The notes under the pieces: model-generated
The model's input: only the letters and a program-made list of their open reading frames with translations
Database searches by the model: none
What the model was told of the DNA's origin: nothing
In this document: piece after piece, positions 1 to 9,518 of the stretch
Position numbering within the stretch: position 1 is the first letter of the stretch
Layout: each line of letters begins with the position of its first letter
Position numbers and translations under genes: made by a program
DNA from: Bacillus swezeyi
GTDB taxonomy: Bacteria; Bacillota; Bacilli; Bacillales; Bacillaceae
Direction of reading: 5' to 3'
Length of the DNA stretch: 64,000 nucleotides
Assembly (NCBI RefSeq): GCF_001969815.1
Contig: NZ_MRBK01000006.1
Location: 124,001 to 188,000, forward strand

Positions 1-674
1 TCGCTAAAAACGGAGCGAATGTCGTCGTCAATTATGCAGGAAATGAAGCGAAAGCAAATGAAGTCGTCGATGAAATTAAAGCGCTCGGCCGCGATGCGTT
101 TGCTGTCAAAGCCGACGTCTCAAATGCGGATGAGGTTCAGGCGATGATGAAAGAGGCAATTGAGCGCTTCGGTTCAATTGACATTCTTGTGAACAACGCC
201 GGCATAACAAAAGACAACCTTTTCATGAGAATGAAGGAAAATGAATGGGACGAAGTCATTAACATAAACTTAAAAGGTGTCTTCAACTGTTCCAAAGCCG
301 TCACAAGGCAGATGATGAAGCAAAGAAGCGGCCGGATCATCAACGTGGCTTCAGTTGTAGGCGTGATTGGAAATGCCGGACAGGCCAACTATGTCGCTGC
401 CAAATCAGGTGTCATCGGCTTAACGAAAACGCTGGCAAAGGAACTCGCTTCACGAAACATTACCGTCAATGCGATTGCTCCTGGATTTATTTCGACGGAA
501 ATGACGGACAAGCTGACAAAAGACGTTCAGGATGAAATGCTGAAGCAGATTCCTCTTGCCCGATTCGGCGAGCCAGCGGACATCAGCAATGTCGTTGTTT
601 TCCTTGCTTCTGACCAATCGCGCTACATGACCGGCCAGACGCTGACGATCGACGGCGGAATGGTCATGGTATAA
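1..674 (+). CDS. fabG: 3-oxoacyl-[ACP] reductase FabG, 5'-truncated by the window edge
   Basis: NADPH-dependent reduction of 3-oxoacyl-ACP in type II fatty acid synthesis (cytosol). The open frame runs from base 3 to the TAA at 672-674; the N-terminal Rossmann glycine motif lies outside the window. Visible SDR-family marks are the NNAG motif, the catalytic Ser in the [11 protein letters not shown] stretch, YVAAK (catalytic Tyr and Lys) and the C-terminal TIDGGMVM typical of FabG. The downstream acyl carrier protein gene fits the plsX-fabD-fabG-acpP order of Bacillus. Confidence 0.97.
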   Translation, partial: AKNGANVVVNYAGNEAKANEVVDEIKALGRDAFAVKADVSNADEVQAMMKEAIERFGSIDILVNNAGITKDNLFMRMKENEWDEVININLKGVFNCSKAVTRQMMKQRSGRIINVASVVGVIGNAGQANYVAAKSGVIGLTKTLAKELASRNITVNAIAPGFISTEMTDKLTKDVQDEMLKQIPLARFGEPADISNVVVFLASDQSRYMTGQTLTIDGGMVMV

Positions 675-699
675 ACATAGCCAAAATTTTAATTATCGC

Positions 700-728
700 T
701 GGTTTTTTAAAAACGAATCAACTATAAT
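700..728 (+). promoter_or_regulatory. possible sigma-A promoter for acpP
   Basis: A perfect -10 TATAAT at 723-728 lies 22 bases before the acpP start, with only a poor -35 (TGGTTT at 700-705, 17-base spacer). A separate acpP promoter would suit the need for abundant carrier protein. The weak -35 keeps this tentative. Confidence 0.4.
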
Positions 729-750
729 ACTTGAGGGGAGGTGAATAGCT

Positions 751-984
751 ATGGCAGACGCATTAGAGCGTGTAACAAAAATCATCGTAGACCGCCTTGG
801 CGTAGACGAAGCTGACGTCACTCTTGAAGCTTCTTTTAAAGAGGATTTAGGTGCTGATTCCCTGGATGTAGTTGAACTTGTCATGGAACTTGAAGACGAG
901 TTTGATATGGAGATTTCTGACGAAGATGCTGAAAAGATTGCAACAGTCGGTGACGCTGTGAACTACATAAATAGTAAGCAGTAA
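751..984 (+). CDS. acpP: acyl carrier protein
   Basis: 77-residue acidic carrier of growing fatty acyl chains, the same length as B. subtilis AcpA. The GADSLD motif places the 4'-phosphopantetheine on Ser37. A strong SD (GGGGAGGTG) precedes the ATG. It follows fabG by 76 bases and ends in a terminator hairpin, so it closes the fatty-acid operon. It is also the carrier for lipoate and phosphatidic-acid synthesis. Confidence 0.98.
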   Translation: MADALERVTKIIVDRLGVDEADVTLEASFKEDLGADSLDVVELVMELEDEFDMEISDEDAEKIATVGDAVNYINSKQ

Positions 985-992
985 GCTAACTT

Positions 993-1022
993 AAAGTCCC
1001 GTTTAAAGACGGGGCTTTATCC
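993..1022 (+). terminator. intrinsic terminator after acpP
   Basis: 10-bp stem with one G-U pair (993-1002 with 1009-1018) and a six-base loop. The following T-tract is short and interrupted by CCC, so termination may be partial and allow readthrough into rncS. Confidence 0.65.
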
Positions 1023-1107
1023 CTTTATAAATGCGGCTTTCATTTTTAATGTTTTGCCGAATGATACAAAGAACCTGCCTTTTTTTACGGGAGGTGAGGT
1101 GAACTTG

Positions 1108-1191
1108 ATGTGCCCATACGGAGGTTGCTATGTCAAAAAATTCACATTTCAGAGACAGAAAAATGTTTCAAAAGAAAGCGGAGCAGTTTAA
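1108..1191 (+). other. possible 27-codon upstream ORF overlapping the rncS start
   Basis: The ATG at 1108 follows a strong SD-like run (GGGAGGTGAGGTG, 1089-1101) by six bases. It opens a 27-codon frame beginning MCPYGGCY that ends with TAA at 1189-1191, inside rncS in another frame. The rncS ATG (1130) has its own SD (GGAGG, 1120-1124) inside this ORF. It may be a real leader peptide affecting rncS translation or a chance frame; only the SD supports it. Confidence 0.25.
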
Positions 1192-1879
1192 AAAATTTCA
1201 AGAACGAATTTCGGTTCAATTTCAAAATGAGAAGCTTTTACATCAAGCATTTACACATTCATCTTATGTGAATGAGCATCGGAAGAAGCCGTATGAAGAT
1301 AATGAAAGGCTTGAATTTTTAGGAGACGCTGTTTTGGAACTGACGATTTCTCAATTTTTATATGCCAAATACCCGGCGATGAGCGAGGGCGATTTGACAA
1401 AATTGAGAGCGGCGATCGTTTGCGAGCCTTCTTTGGTTTCTCTCGCCCATGAGCTTTCTTTCGGAGAGCTTGTTCTTCTTGGAAAAGGAGAAGAAATGAC
1501 AGGCGGCAGAAAGCGGCCGGCGCTTTTAGCCGACGTGTTTGAAGCCTTTATCGGCGCGCTTTATCTGGATCAAGGGCTTGATTCTGCTGTTGACTTCCTG
1601 AAAGCATACGTTTTCCCTAAAATCGACGATGGTGCTTTTTCTCATGTGATGGATTTTAAAAGCCAGCTGCAGGAATTTGTACAGCGCGATGGACGCGGCA
1701 CTTTAGAATACAAGATTCTTCACGAAAAAGGCCCGGCGCACAACCGTGAATTTGAAGCAAACGTATCGCTAAAAGGAGAAGTGCTTGGGGTGGGAACCGG
1801 CCGTTCCAAAAAAGAAGCTGAACAGCATGCCGCTCAGGAAGCACTTGCAAAGCTGCAAAAACACCATATGAAACAATAA
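1130..1879 (+). CDS. rncS: ribonuclease III
   Basis: Double-strand-specific endoribonuclease that processes rRNA and other structured RNAs. 249 residues, as in B. subtilis. The RNase III signature NERLEFLGD spans residues 58-66, with metal-binding acidic residues. A double-stranded-RNA-binding domain fills about residues 175-245 ([10 protein letters not shown], then [15 protein letters not shown]). SD GGAGG at 1120-1124. In B. subtilis rncS is cotranscribed with smc and ftsY; here a hairpin at 1878-1908 separates rncS from smc. An overlapping upstream ORF with its own strong SD is noted separately. Confidence 0.98.
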   Translation: MSKNSHFRDRKMFQKKAEQFKKFQERISVQFQNEKLLHQAFTHSSYVNEHRKKPYEDNERLEFLGDAVLELTISQFLYAKYPAMSEGDLTKLRAAIVCEPSLVSLAHELSFGELVLLGKGEEMTGGRKRPALLADVFEAFIGALYLDQGLDSAVDFLKAYVFPKIDDGAFSHVMDFKSQLQEFVQRDGRGTLEYKILHEKGPAHNREFEANVSLKGEVLGVGTGRSKKEAEQHAAQEALAKLQKHHMKQ

Positions 1880-1910
1880 ATCCCCCTTGCTAAAAATCAG
1901 GGGGATTTCG
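1878..1910 (+). terminator. hairpin terminator after rncS
   Basis: Perfect 10-bp stem (1878-1887 with 1899-1908) rich in C/G at its core, 11-base loop, beginning inside the rncS stop codon. It is followed by only a short T-run (TTTCGGTA), so readthrough into smc is plausible. Confidence 0.65.
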
Positions 1911-1979
1911 GTATATTTGAAGCCCTTTGCCTTAGGGTATGATAGAATTGGAATACTTTAATACATAAGGAGGATCACG

Positions 1980-4900
1980 ATGTTCCTCAAACGTTTAGAC
2001 GTAATAGGATTTAAGTCATTTGCAGAACGAATTTCTGTAGATTTTGTTAAAGGCGTGACAGCCGTCGTCGGCCCAAACGGAAGCGGAAAAAGCAATATCA
2101 CCGATGCGATCCGCTGGGTGCTGGGGGAACAGTCTGCCAAATCGCTCAGGGGCGGCAAAATGGAAGACATCATTTTTGCCGGAAGCGACTCGCGCAAAAA
2201 ACTGAATCTCGCCGAAGTGACGCTGACGCTTGATAATGACGACCGCTTCCTGCCGATCGACTTTCACGAAGTAAGCGTGACGAGACGGGTGTACAGATCG
2301 GGAGAAAGCGAATTTCTCATCAACAATCAATCCTGCCGCCTGAAAGATATCATCGATCTCTTTATGGATTCAGGCCTCGGAAAAGAAGCGTTTTCGATCA
2401 TCAGCCAGGGGAAAGTCGAAGAGATTTTAAGCAGCAAGGCTGAAGAGCGAAGAAGCATCTTTGAAGAAGCGGCCGGCGTATTAAAATATAAAACAAGAAA
2501 GAAAAAAGCCGAAAACAAGCTGTTTGAAACCCAGGATAATCTGAACCGGGTGGAAGACATCCTCCATGAGCTTGAAGATCAGGTGGAGCCGTTAAAGATC
2601 CAGGCATCGATTGCCAAAGATTACCTTGAGAAAAAGGACGAGCTCGAAAAAATTGAAATCGCTTTGACGGCGTTTGATATAGAAGAGCTTCACCAAAAAT
2701 GGGAGTCGCTCCATAAAAAAGTCGAAAAGGCAAAAGACGAGGAAATGTCCTCTTCTTCAGCTATCCAGACAAAGGAAGCGAAAATTGAAGAAGCGAGAGA
2801 TAAAATTCATGCGCTCGACGAATCGGTCGACGAGCTTCAGCAGGTGCTGCTCCTGACAAGCGAGGAGCTGGAAAAGCTTGAAGGCAGAAAAGAAGTTCTG
2901 AAAGAACGGAAAAAGAACGCAACCCAAAACAGAACCCAGCTTGAAGAAACGATCGTTCAGCGCGGGGAAAAAGAACGCAGCTTACAGGAAAAAATAGCCG
3001 GGCAGAAGCTTGTGTTCGACAAACTGCAAGCCGAAGTAAAAGAGCTGACAAAGCAGGTGAAGGAAAAAAATCAGTCTCTTTCTGTATACAGCGAAAACGT
3101 CGAGGAAGAAATCGAACAGCTGAAAAGCGATTATTTCGAACTGTTGAATGAACAGGCATCCATCCGCAACGAGCTTCAGTTTTTGGAAGACCAAATGTCC
3201 CAGTCCGCCAGCCAGCAAAAACGGCTTGCGGAAAACAACGAGAAGTATTTAATCGAACGCCGGGAGCTTGCCCGACAAAAAGAAAAAACCGAGCATGAAT
3301 TCAGCCTGCTTGATGAGCGCCTGCACAGCCAGATCCAGGCATATCGGGACGCGCAAAAAAAATATGAACAGAAAAAAAGCGAGTATGAAAAGAAGGAATC
3401 CGCGCTTTACCAGGCGTATCAATATGTACAGCAGGCGCGCTCGAAAAAAGAGATGCTTGAGGCGATGCAGGAGGATTTTTCCGGATTTTACCAAGGTGTA
3501 AAAGAAGTATTGAAGGCCCGCGGCGAACTGCCGGGCATCCACGGGGCAATCGCTGAGCTTATCAAGACGGATCAAAGATACGAAACGGCCGTCGAAATCG
3601 CTTTGGGCGCATCAGCCCAGCACGTTGTAACAGAAAACGAAGATGCCGCAAGACGCGCGATTCAATACTTGAAAAAACATTCATTCGGCCGGGCGACCTT
3701 TCTCCCGCTGACGGTTATCAAAGAGCGCCGCATTCAGCCCAAGGACATTGAGGCGGCAAAAGAAAACCCGTCCTTTATCGGAATTGCGAGCGAACTTGTT
3801 TCGTTTAACCCTGCGTATCAAACGGTCGTGCAAAATCTGCTCGGCACCGTTCTGATCACCGAACATTTAAAAGGAGCCAATGAGCTTGCCAAACGGCTCG
3901 GCCACAGATACCGCATCGTTACGCTTGAAGGGGATGTCGTCAATCCCGGCGGTTCCATGACAGGCGGAGCCGTCAAGAAGAAAAACAGCTCGCTGTTGGG
4001 CCGCGGCAGAGAGCTGGAAGATTTAACAAAGCGCCTTGGCGAGATGGAAGAAAAAACGGAAACGCTTGAAAGCGAAGTAAAAGGCTTAAAGCAGACGATC
4101 CAGAAGGTCGATTCTGAGCTTCAATCCCTGCGCGAAGACGGAGAACATTTGAGGGCTGAACAGCAGGAGATCAAAGGCCGTCTGTATGAGCTTGAAATCG
4201 CCGAGAAAAACGTCAACAGCCATTTGGAGCTTTATGACCAGGAAAAATCGGCGCTTTTGGAAGAGGACGGAGAGAAGAAGCAGCGGAAAAAAAAGCTCGA
4301 AGAAAAACTTGCAGCCATTTCTGAACATCTGAAGCAGCTCGACGGAGAAATCGAGAGACTGACCGAAAGAAAACAGACGCAGACCTCGACGAAAGAATCG
4401 CTCCAAAGCGAGCTGATCGATCTGAAAGTGGTGCTCGCAAAAACGGAGCAATCGTGTGCAAATGAGCGGGAAAAGCTCAGCAGATTGGAAGAAGAGTATG
4501 CTGAGAATGACGAAGCATTACAAATGGCAAAAGAAGATCTTTCATTCCTGACAACCGAAATGTCATCCAATTCATCAGGTGAGGAAAAGCTGGAAGAAGC
4601 GGCGAAAAAGAAACTAAACGATAAAAATAAAACAGCCGAGCTTATCGCTTCAAGAAGAGAACAGCGGATAAAGCTGCAAAAAGGACTTGAAACAGAAGAG
4701 CTCGAGCTGAAAGAAATGAAACGCCAGTATAAACAGATGGCAGGGCTTCTCAAAGATGAAGAGGTCAAGCTCGGCCGCATGGAAGTGGAACTGGACAACC
4801 TGCTTTCATTCCTGCGCGAGGAGTATGGCCTGTCATTTGAAGGAGCTAAAGAAAAATATCCTTTGGAGCTTTCTTCTGAAGAAGCGAGAAAGCGCGTCAA

Positions 4901-5540
4901 ACTGATCAAGCTTGCGATTGAAGAGCTGGGAACAGTCAACCTCGGAAGCATTGAAGAATATGAAAGAGTTAATGAACGCTACGTCTTCCTGACAGAGCAG
5001 AAAGATGATCTGATTGAAGCGAAAAATACGCTCTTTCAAGTGATTGAAGAAATGGATGAGGAAATGACGAAGCGGTTTGCAGAGACATTTTCGCAAATCC
5101 GCTCCCATTTCGAAGACGTCTTTCGGGCGCTGTTCGGCGGAGGAAAAGCCGAGCTGAAACTGACAGATCCGAATGATCTGCTTCAATCCGGCGTCGATAT
5201 TATCGCACAGCCGCCGGGGAAAAAATTGCAAAATTTAAGCCTGCTTTCGGGAGGAGAACGGGCTCTGACGGCGATCGCACTATTGTTTTCGATCCTCAAA
5301 GTCAGACCGGTCCCGTTCTGCGTGCTGGATGAAGTCGAGGCTGCGCTTGATGAAGCGAATGTGTTCCGCTTTGCACAATACTTGAAAAAATACAGCCATG
5401 AAACCCAGTTTATCGTCATCACGCACAGAAAAGGGACAATGGAGGAAGCCGATGTTCTCTATGGCGTGACGATGCAGGAATCAGGCGTTTCCAAGCTTGT
5501 CTCAGTCAAGCTTGAAGAAACAAAAGAATTAGTTCAATAA
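1980..5540 (+). CDS. smc: chromosome segregation/condensation ATPase SMC
   Basis: Core subunit of the bacterial condensin SMC-ScpA-ScpB that organises the nucleoid; the ScpAB partners are not in this window. 1186 residues, equal to B. subtilis Smc. The N-terminal ATPase half carries Walker A GPNGSGKSN (31-39). Long coiled coils flank a hinge around residues 500-670 (glycine-rich GGSMTGGAV near its end). The C-terminal half carries the ABC signature LSGGERALTA (about 1089-1098) and Walker B VLDEVEAALD (about 1114-1123). SD AAGGAGG precedes the ATG. A weak promoter-like pair (TTGAAG 1917-1922, TATGAT 1938-1943, 15-base spacer) lies upstream. ftsY follows after 16 bases. Confidence 0.99.
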   Translation: MFLKRLDVIGFKSFAERISVDFVKGVTAVVGPNGSGKSNITDAIRWVLGEQSAKSLRGGKMEDIIFAGSDSRKKLNLAEVTLTLDNDDRFLPIDFHEVSVTRRVYRSGESEFLINNQSCRLKDIIDLFMDSGLGKEAFSIISQGKVEEILSSKAEERRSIFEEAAGVLKYKTRKKKAENKLFETQDNLNRVEDILHELEDQVEPLKIQASIAKDYLEKKDELEKIEIALTAFDIEELHQKWESLHKKVEKAKDEEMSSSSAIQTKEAKIEEARDKIHALDESVDELQQVLLLTSEELEKLEGRKEVLKERKKNATQNRTQLEETIVQRGEKERSLQEKIAGQKLVFDKLQAEVKELTKQVKEKNQSLSVYSENVEEEIEQLKSDYFELLNEQASIRNELQFLEDQMSQSASQQKRLAENNEKYLIERRELARQKEKTEHEFSLLDERLHSQIQAYRDAQKKYEQKKSEYEKKESALYQAYQYVQQARSKKEMLEAMQEDFSGFYQGVKEVLKARGELPGIHGAIAELIKTDQRYETAVEIALGASAQHVVTENEDAARRAIQYLKKHSFGRATFLPLTVIKERRIQPKDIEAAKENPSFIGIASELVSFNPAYQTVVQNLLGTVLITEHLKGANELAKRLGHRYRIVTLEGDVVNPGGSMTGGAVKKKNSSLLGRGRELEDLTKRLGEMEEKTETLESEVKGLKQTIQKVDSELQSLREDGEHLRAEQQEIKGRLYELEIAEKNVNSHLELYDQEKSALLEEDGEKKQRKKKLEEKLAAISEHLKQLDGEIERLTERKQTQTSTKESLQSELIDLKVVLAKTEQSCANEREKLSRLEEEYAENDEALQMAKEDLSFLTTEMSSNSSGEEKLEEAAKKKLNDKNKTAELIASRREQRIKLQKGLETEELELKEMKRQYKQMAGLLKDEEVKLGRMEVELDNLLSFLREEYGLSFEGAKEKYPLELSSEEARKRVKLIKLAIEELGTVNLGSIEEYERVNERYVFLTEQKDDLIEAKNTLFQVIEEMDEEMTKRFAETFSQIRSHFEDVFRALFGGGKAELKLTDPNDLLQSGVDIIAQPPGKKLQNLSLLSGGERALTAIALLFSILKVRPVPFCVLDEVEAALDEANVFRFAQYLKKYSHETQFIVITHRKGTMEEADVLYGVTMQESGVSKLVSVKLEETKELVQ

Positions 5541-5556
5541 AGCGAGGTTACCAGTC

Positions 5557-6543
5557 ATGAGCTTTTTTAAAAAACTGAAAGAAAAAATCACACAGCAGAC
5601 CGATTCGGTCTCAGGCAAATTTAAAGAGGGTCTGGCCAAAACGAGAAATTCTTTTCAGGAGCGGGTCAATGAGCTGATCTCGCGCTACCGAAAAGTGGAT
5701 GAAGACTTTTTTGAAGAGCTTGAAGAAGTTCTAATCTCAGCAGACGTCGGCGTTGCAACTGTGATGGAGCTGATTGATGAACTGAAGCGGGAGGTCAAAT
5801 TAAAAAATATCCAGGATCCGAAAGAGGTTCAGTCCGTCATTTCTGAAAAGCTTGTCGACATTTATGAAGGCGGGGAGCATGAAGCATCAGAGCTCCGCGT
5901 TGAAGACGGCCGCTTAAACATCATTTTGTTTGTCGGAGTCAACGGTGTCGGAAAAACAACGACGATCGGCAAGCTTGCCCATAAGTTTATAAAAGAAGGC
6001 AAAAACGTTGTGCTTGCGGCCGGAGACACATTCCGAGCCGGAGCAATCGATCAGCTTGAAGTATGGGGGGAGCGCGTCGGGGCTCATGTTGTCAAACAGG
6101 CGGAAGGCTCAGATCCCGCAGCCGTCATTTATGATGCCGTTCAAGCTGCAAAAGCGCGCGGTGCCGATGTTCTGCTTTGCGATACAGCAGGCCGTCTGCA
6201 AAACAAGGTGAATTTGATGAAAGAACTTGAAAAAGTAAAGCGCGTCATTCAGCGCGAAGTCCCTGAAGGGCCTCATGAAGTGCTGCTCGTATTGGATGCG
6301 ACAACAGGCCAAAATGCGATGACACAGGCGAGAGAGTTTGCTAAAGCGACAGATGTATCAGGGATCGTTTTGACGAAGCTCGACGGAACGGCAAAAGGCG
6401 GAATCGTCCTCGCCATCCGCCACGAACTGAAGATTCCGGTCAAGTTTGTCGGCCTCGGAGAAAAAATGGACGACTTGCAGCCGTTTGAAGCTGAATCTTA
6501 TGTGTACGGCTTGTTTTCCGATCTGATCGAGAACGAAGAATAG
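5557..6543 (+). CDS. ftsY: signal recognition particle receptor GTPase FtsY
   Basis: Membrane-associated receptor that docks the SRP-ribosome complex at the Sec translocon. 328 residues. NG domain motifs: G1 GVNGVGKTTT (127-136), DTAGR (209-213), TKLDGTAKGG (273-282). The acidic A domain is short, as in Bacillus, and begins with the amphipathic MSFFKKLKEKI. SD GCGAGGT. Cotranscription with smc is likely from the 16-base gap. The SRP partner Ffh is encoded two genes downstream. Confidence 0.98.
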   Translation: MSFFKKLKEKITQQTDSVSGKFKEGLAKTRNSFQERVNELISRYRKVDEDFFEELEEVLISADVGVATVMELIDELKREVKLKNIQDPKEVQSVISEKLVDIYEGGEHEASELRVEDGRLNIILFVGVNGVGKTTTIGKLAHKFIKEGKNVVLAAGDTFRAGAIDQLEVWGERVGAHVVKQAEGSDPAAVIYDAVQAAKARGADVLLCDTAGRLQNKVNLMKELEKVKRVIQREVPEGPHEVLLVLDATTGQNAMTQAREFAKATDVSGIVLTKLDGTAKGGIVLAIRHELKIPVKFVGLGEKMDDLQPFEAESYVYGLFSDLIENEE

Positions 6544-6550
6544 GCGCGAG

Positions 6551-6580
6551 AGAACCTCCTTTTTCCGGGGGGTTCTTTTT
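6551..6580 (+). terminator. intrinsic terminator after ftsY
   Basis: A nine-pair stem with one G-U (AGAACCTCC pairing with the GGGGGTTCT side), a short loop and a TTTTT tail. It separates the smc-ftsY unit from ylxM-ffh. Confidence 0.85.
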
Positions 6581-6616
6581 CAATCAAAACAAACATCATC
6601 ATGACAAGATAAAAAC

Positions 6617-6645
6617 TTGACAGATGAAAAATTTCAGCGTAAACT
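6617..6645 (+). promoter_or_regulatory. sigma-A promoter for ylxM-ffh
   Basis: Consensus -35 TTGACA (6617-6622), 17-base spacer, -10 TAAACT (6640-6645). It sits between the ftsY terminator and ylxM, 43 bases before the ylxM start. Confidence 0.75.
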
Positions 6646-6688
6646 AATGTATCGTAAAGGGATTTGACTTAACAAAGGGGAGAGTCTC

Positions 6689-7012
6689 ATGACGCTTGAA
6701 AAAACAACGAGAATGAATTATTTATTTGATTTCTATCAGTCGTTGTTGACATCAAAACAAAAAAGCTACATGTCGCTTTACTACCTAGACGATTTCTCCC
6801 TTGGCGAAATAGCTGAAGAATATCATGTCTCAAGGCAGGCTGTCTATGATAACATTAAACGGACCGAAGCAATGCTTGAGCAATATGAAGAAAAGCTACT
6901 TTTGTTTAAAAAATTTCAAGAGCGCAAACAGATTTTCGAGCAGCTGAGAGAGCTGGCTGACGGTCAGCCTGAAGCAGCTTCCTTGATTGATGCGCTTGAG
7001 AAATTAGATTAG
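6689..7012 (+). CDS. ylxM: YlxM, helix-turn-helix protein of the UPF0122 family linked to SRP
   Basis: 107-residue, mostly helical protein with a sigma-70 region-4-like helix-turn-helix at about residues 33-58 ([20 protein letters not shown]) and a charged coiled C-terminus. The family sits directly upstream of ffh across Firmicutes and is reported in streptococci to bind SRP and modulate its GTPase. DNA binding is suggested only by the fold. SD AAAGGGGAGAG. The gap to ffh is 15 bases, so the two are cotranscribed from the promoter at 6617. Confidence 0.93.
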   Translation: MTLEKTTRMNYLFDFYQSLLTSKQKSYMSLYYLDDFSLGEIAEEYHVSRQAVYDNIKRTEAMLEQYEEKLLLFKKFQERKQIFEQLRELADGQPEAASLIDALEKLD

Positions 7013-7027
7013 GAGGCGGCACTTAAT

Positions 7028-8368
7028 ATGGCATTCGAAGGATTAGCCGACCGACTGCAGCAAACGATTTCCAAAATCCGCGGAAAAGGAAAAGTAACGG
7101 AACAAGACGTCAAAGAGATGATGCGCGAAGTCCGTTTAGCGCTTCTTGAAGCGGATGTCAACTTTAAAGTTGTCAAAGACTTTGTGAAAAAGGTAAGCGA
7201 ACGCGCTGTCGGACAGGACGTCATGCAAAGCCTGACACCGGGGCAGCAGGTCATTAAAGTCGTCAAAGAAGAACTGACGGAGCTGATGGGCGGCGAAGAA
7301 AGCAAAATCGCGGCTGCAAAACGTCCGCCAACCGTCATCATGATGGTCGGTCTGCAAGGGGCCGGTAAAACGACGACGACAGGAAAGCTTGCCAACCTGC
7401 TTCGCAAAAAACATAACCGCAGCCCGCTGCTCGTCGCAGCAGATATTTACCGCCCGGCTGCAATCAAACAGCTGGAAACGCTTGGGAAGCAGCTTGATAT
7501 GCCTGTATTTTCACTGGGGGATCAGGTCAGCCCTGTCGATATTGCCAAACAGGCGATCGAAAAGGCGAAAGAAGACCACCACGACTATGTCATCATCGAT
7601 ACGGCCGGACGCCTTCATATCGATGAAGAGCTGATGGATGAGCTTGAAAAGGTAAAAGAAACCGCTCAGCCGGAAGAGATTTTCCTTGTCGTTGACTCCA
7701 TGACAGGTCAAGATGCTGTCAACGTTGCCAAAAGCTTTAATGAACAGCTCGGTGTGACGGGCGTCATCCTGACAAAGCTCGACGGCGACACAAGAGGCGG
7801 TGCGGCCTTGTCGATCCGCGCTGTGACCAACACGCCGATCAAATTCGCCGGAATGGGCGAAAAGCTTGATGCGCTTGAGCCGTTTCATCCTGAGCGTATG
7901 GCTTCGCGGATTCTCGGCATGGGCGACGTGCTGACCCTGATCGAAAAAGCCCAGGCCAACGTAGATGAAGAAAAGGCAAAAGAGCTCGAGCAGAAAATGA
8001 AAAATATGAGCTTTACGCTTGATGACTTTTTAGAACAGCTCGGACAGGTCCGCAATATGGGACCGCTTGATGAGCTGATTCAAATGATGCCCGGGGCAGG
8101 CAAGATGAAAGGCTTGAAAAACGTGCAGGTTGACGAAAAGCAGCTCAGCCATGTGGAAGCCATCATCAGGTCGATGACCGGGAAAGAAAAAGAGCAGCCT
8201 GAGGTCATCAATGCCAGCAGACGCAAACGAATTGCAAAAGGAAGCGGAACATCCGTCCAGGAAGTCAACCGTCTTTTGAAGCAGTTTGAAGAAATGAAAA
8301 AAATGATGAAACAGATGACAAACATGTCAAAAGGGAAGAAAAAAGGGTTTAAACTGCCCTTTATGTAA
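7028..8368 (+). CDS. ffh: signal recognition particle GTPase Ffh (SRP54)
   Basis: Binds signal sequences and the 4.5S/6S scRNA, and delivers ribosomes to FtsY. 446 residues, as in B. subtilis. N domain 1-100, G domain with G1 GLQGAGKTT (108-116) and DTAGR (191-195), then TKLDGDTRGG. The methionine-rich M domain fills the C-terminus (MKKMMKQMTNM, ending KLPFM). SD AGGAGG just after the ylxM stop. Confidence 0.99.
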   Translation: MAFEGLADRLQQTISKIRGKGKVTEQDVKEMMREVRLALLEADVNFKVVKDFVKKVSERAVGQDVMQSLTPGQQVIKVVKEELTELMGGEESKIAAAKRPPTVIMMVGLQGAGKTTTTGKLANLLRKKHNRSPLLVAADIYRPAAIKQLETLGKQLDMPVFSLGDQVSPVDIAKQAIEKAKEDHHDYVIIDTAGRLHIDEELMDELEKVKETAQPEEIFLVVDSMTGQDAVNVAKSFNEQLGVTGVILTKLDGDTRGGAALSIRAVTNTPIKFAGMGEKLDALEPFHPERMASRILGMGDVLTLIEKAQANVDEEKAKELEQKMKNMSFTLDDFLEQLGQVRNMGPLDELIQMMPGAGKMKGLKNVQVDEKQLSHVEAIIRSMTGKEKEQPEVINASRRKRIAKGSGTSVQEVNRLLKQFEEMKKMMKQMTNMSKGKKKGFKLPFM

Positions 8369-8408
8369 CCTGTTTTCAAATGATAAAAACGTTGTTAAGA
8401 AAAAACAC

Positions 8409-8437
8409 TTTACAAACACTTTTATCATTGTTAATAT
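8409..8437 (+). promoter_or_regulatory. sigma-A promoter for rpsP-khpA
   Basis: -35 TTTACA (8409-8414), 17-base spacer, -10 TAATAT (8432-8437) in the AT-rich gap between ffh and rpsP. An alternative -10 TATACT (8435-8440) would need a 20-base spacer. No clear terminator follows ffh, so readthrough is also possible. Confidence 0.6.
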
Positions 8438-8450
8438 ACTATCTTGTTGA

Positions 8451-8746
<296 letters not shown>

Positions 8747-8747
<1 letters not shown>

Positions 8748-8992
8748 TGAGTGATCTGCACTTGGAAGAGCTGATTGTATCATTGGTCAAACCGCTTGTG
8801 GATCACCCGGATGATATTCAGGTATTCAAAGAGGAAAATCCTCAACGGATGATCTTCCGCCTTTCTGTCAACAAAGAGGATACCGGCAAGATCATCGGAA
8901 AAAAAGGGCGGACTGCAAGAGCGATACGTTCTGTCGTATTTGCGGCCGGCGCACAGTCTTCTAAGAAAGTTCAACTTGAGATCGCAGACTAA
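8747..8992 (+). CDS. khpA: KhpA (YlqC), small KH-domain RNA-binding protein
   Basis: 81-residue single type II KH domain with the GKIIGKKG loop at residues 47-54 contacting RNA. KhpA pairs with KhpB (Jag; not in the window) in Gram-positive bacteria and affects RNA stability and cell-wall elongation in pneumococci. Its start overlaps the rpsP stop (TAATG). A terminator begins at its own stop codon. Confidence 0.96.
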
Positions 8993-9023
8993 GGGGAGAG
9001 GGTGAAAACCTCCCCCTTTTTTA
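8991..9023 (+). terminator. intrinsic terminator after khpA
   Basis: G-rich left arm beginning in the khpA stop codon (8991-9002) pairs with CCTCCCCC (9009-9016). A TTTTTT tail ends at about 9022. Ends the rpsP-khpA transcript. Confidence 0.85.
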
Positions 9024-9127
9024 TCATGAGAGAAAAATAGAAAAAGATGAACGATTCCAATTGCCAGCATGCCAGGCTGCCAGATTTCAGAGGAAGTAAA
9101 AATCACGGGACAGTAGGTGATGATGCC

Positions 9128-9514
9128 ATGCAAATTATCCAACGTGTTACCGTCATGCAAGTTTTAACTGAAAACAGCAAGAAAAAGCTGCTGTCTTCTT
9201 TTGAAGAACGAAAAGAAATTCTTGAGCGCGAATGCAACCAGCTTTATTTTCAGCTCAGAAAACACGAAAAGGAACACCACAACCCGGCAGCAACTGAATC
9301 ATTTAAAAAAGAAATTGAAAAACGCCAGGACAAAATCAAAATGATCGTTTTTCAAATCAATCAAATTCACACACTTCCATTAGGCAGTGAAGTGAAAGAG
9401 AAAGAAATTGATGCTTTGTTGAACATTGAAGTCGGTGACAATTGGCATGATATGACGGCTGGAAAAATAATCGTGATTGAAGACGGAATCGTCATTGAAA
9501 TTCGTCCGAGGTGA
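9128..9514 (+). CDS. ylqD: YlqD family protein, coiled-coil, function unknown
   Basis: 128-residue protein conserved in Bacillus between khpA and rimM. Residues about 10-75 are a charged helical coiled coil ([18 protein letters not shown] onward). The C-terminal part (GDNWHDM...[14 protein letters not shown]) looks like a small beta-rich domain. The frame is open from 9047, but the ATG at 9128 has the SD (AGGTGATG) and gives the usual family length, so it was chosen. rimM begins four bases after the stop. No function is claimed; the context suggests ribosome maturation. Confidence 0.88.
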   Translation: MQIIQRVTVMQVLTENSKKKLLSSFEERKEILERECNQLYFQLRKHEKEHHNPAATESFKKEIEKRQDKIKMIVFQINQIHTLPLGSEVKEKEIDALLNIEVGDNWHDMTAGKIIVIEDGIVIEIRPR

Positions 9515-9518
9515 AGAA

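Noticed and set aside
4232-4951. Long open frame (about 240 codons) on the - strand inside smc
   Set aside because: Ser/Phe-rich shadow of the Glu/Lys-rich coiled coil; no SD, no recognisable domain, fully inside a well-supported gene.
9047-9127. 27-residue N-terminal extension of ylqD
   Set aside because: No SD at 9047; the internal ATG at 9128 has an SD and the expected length.
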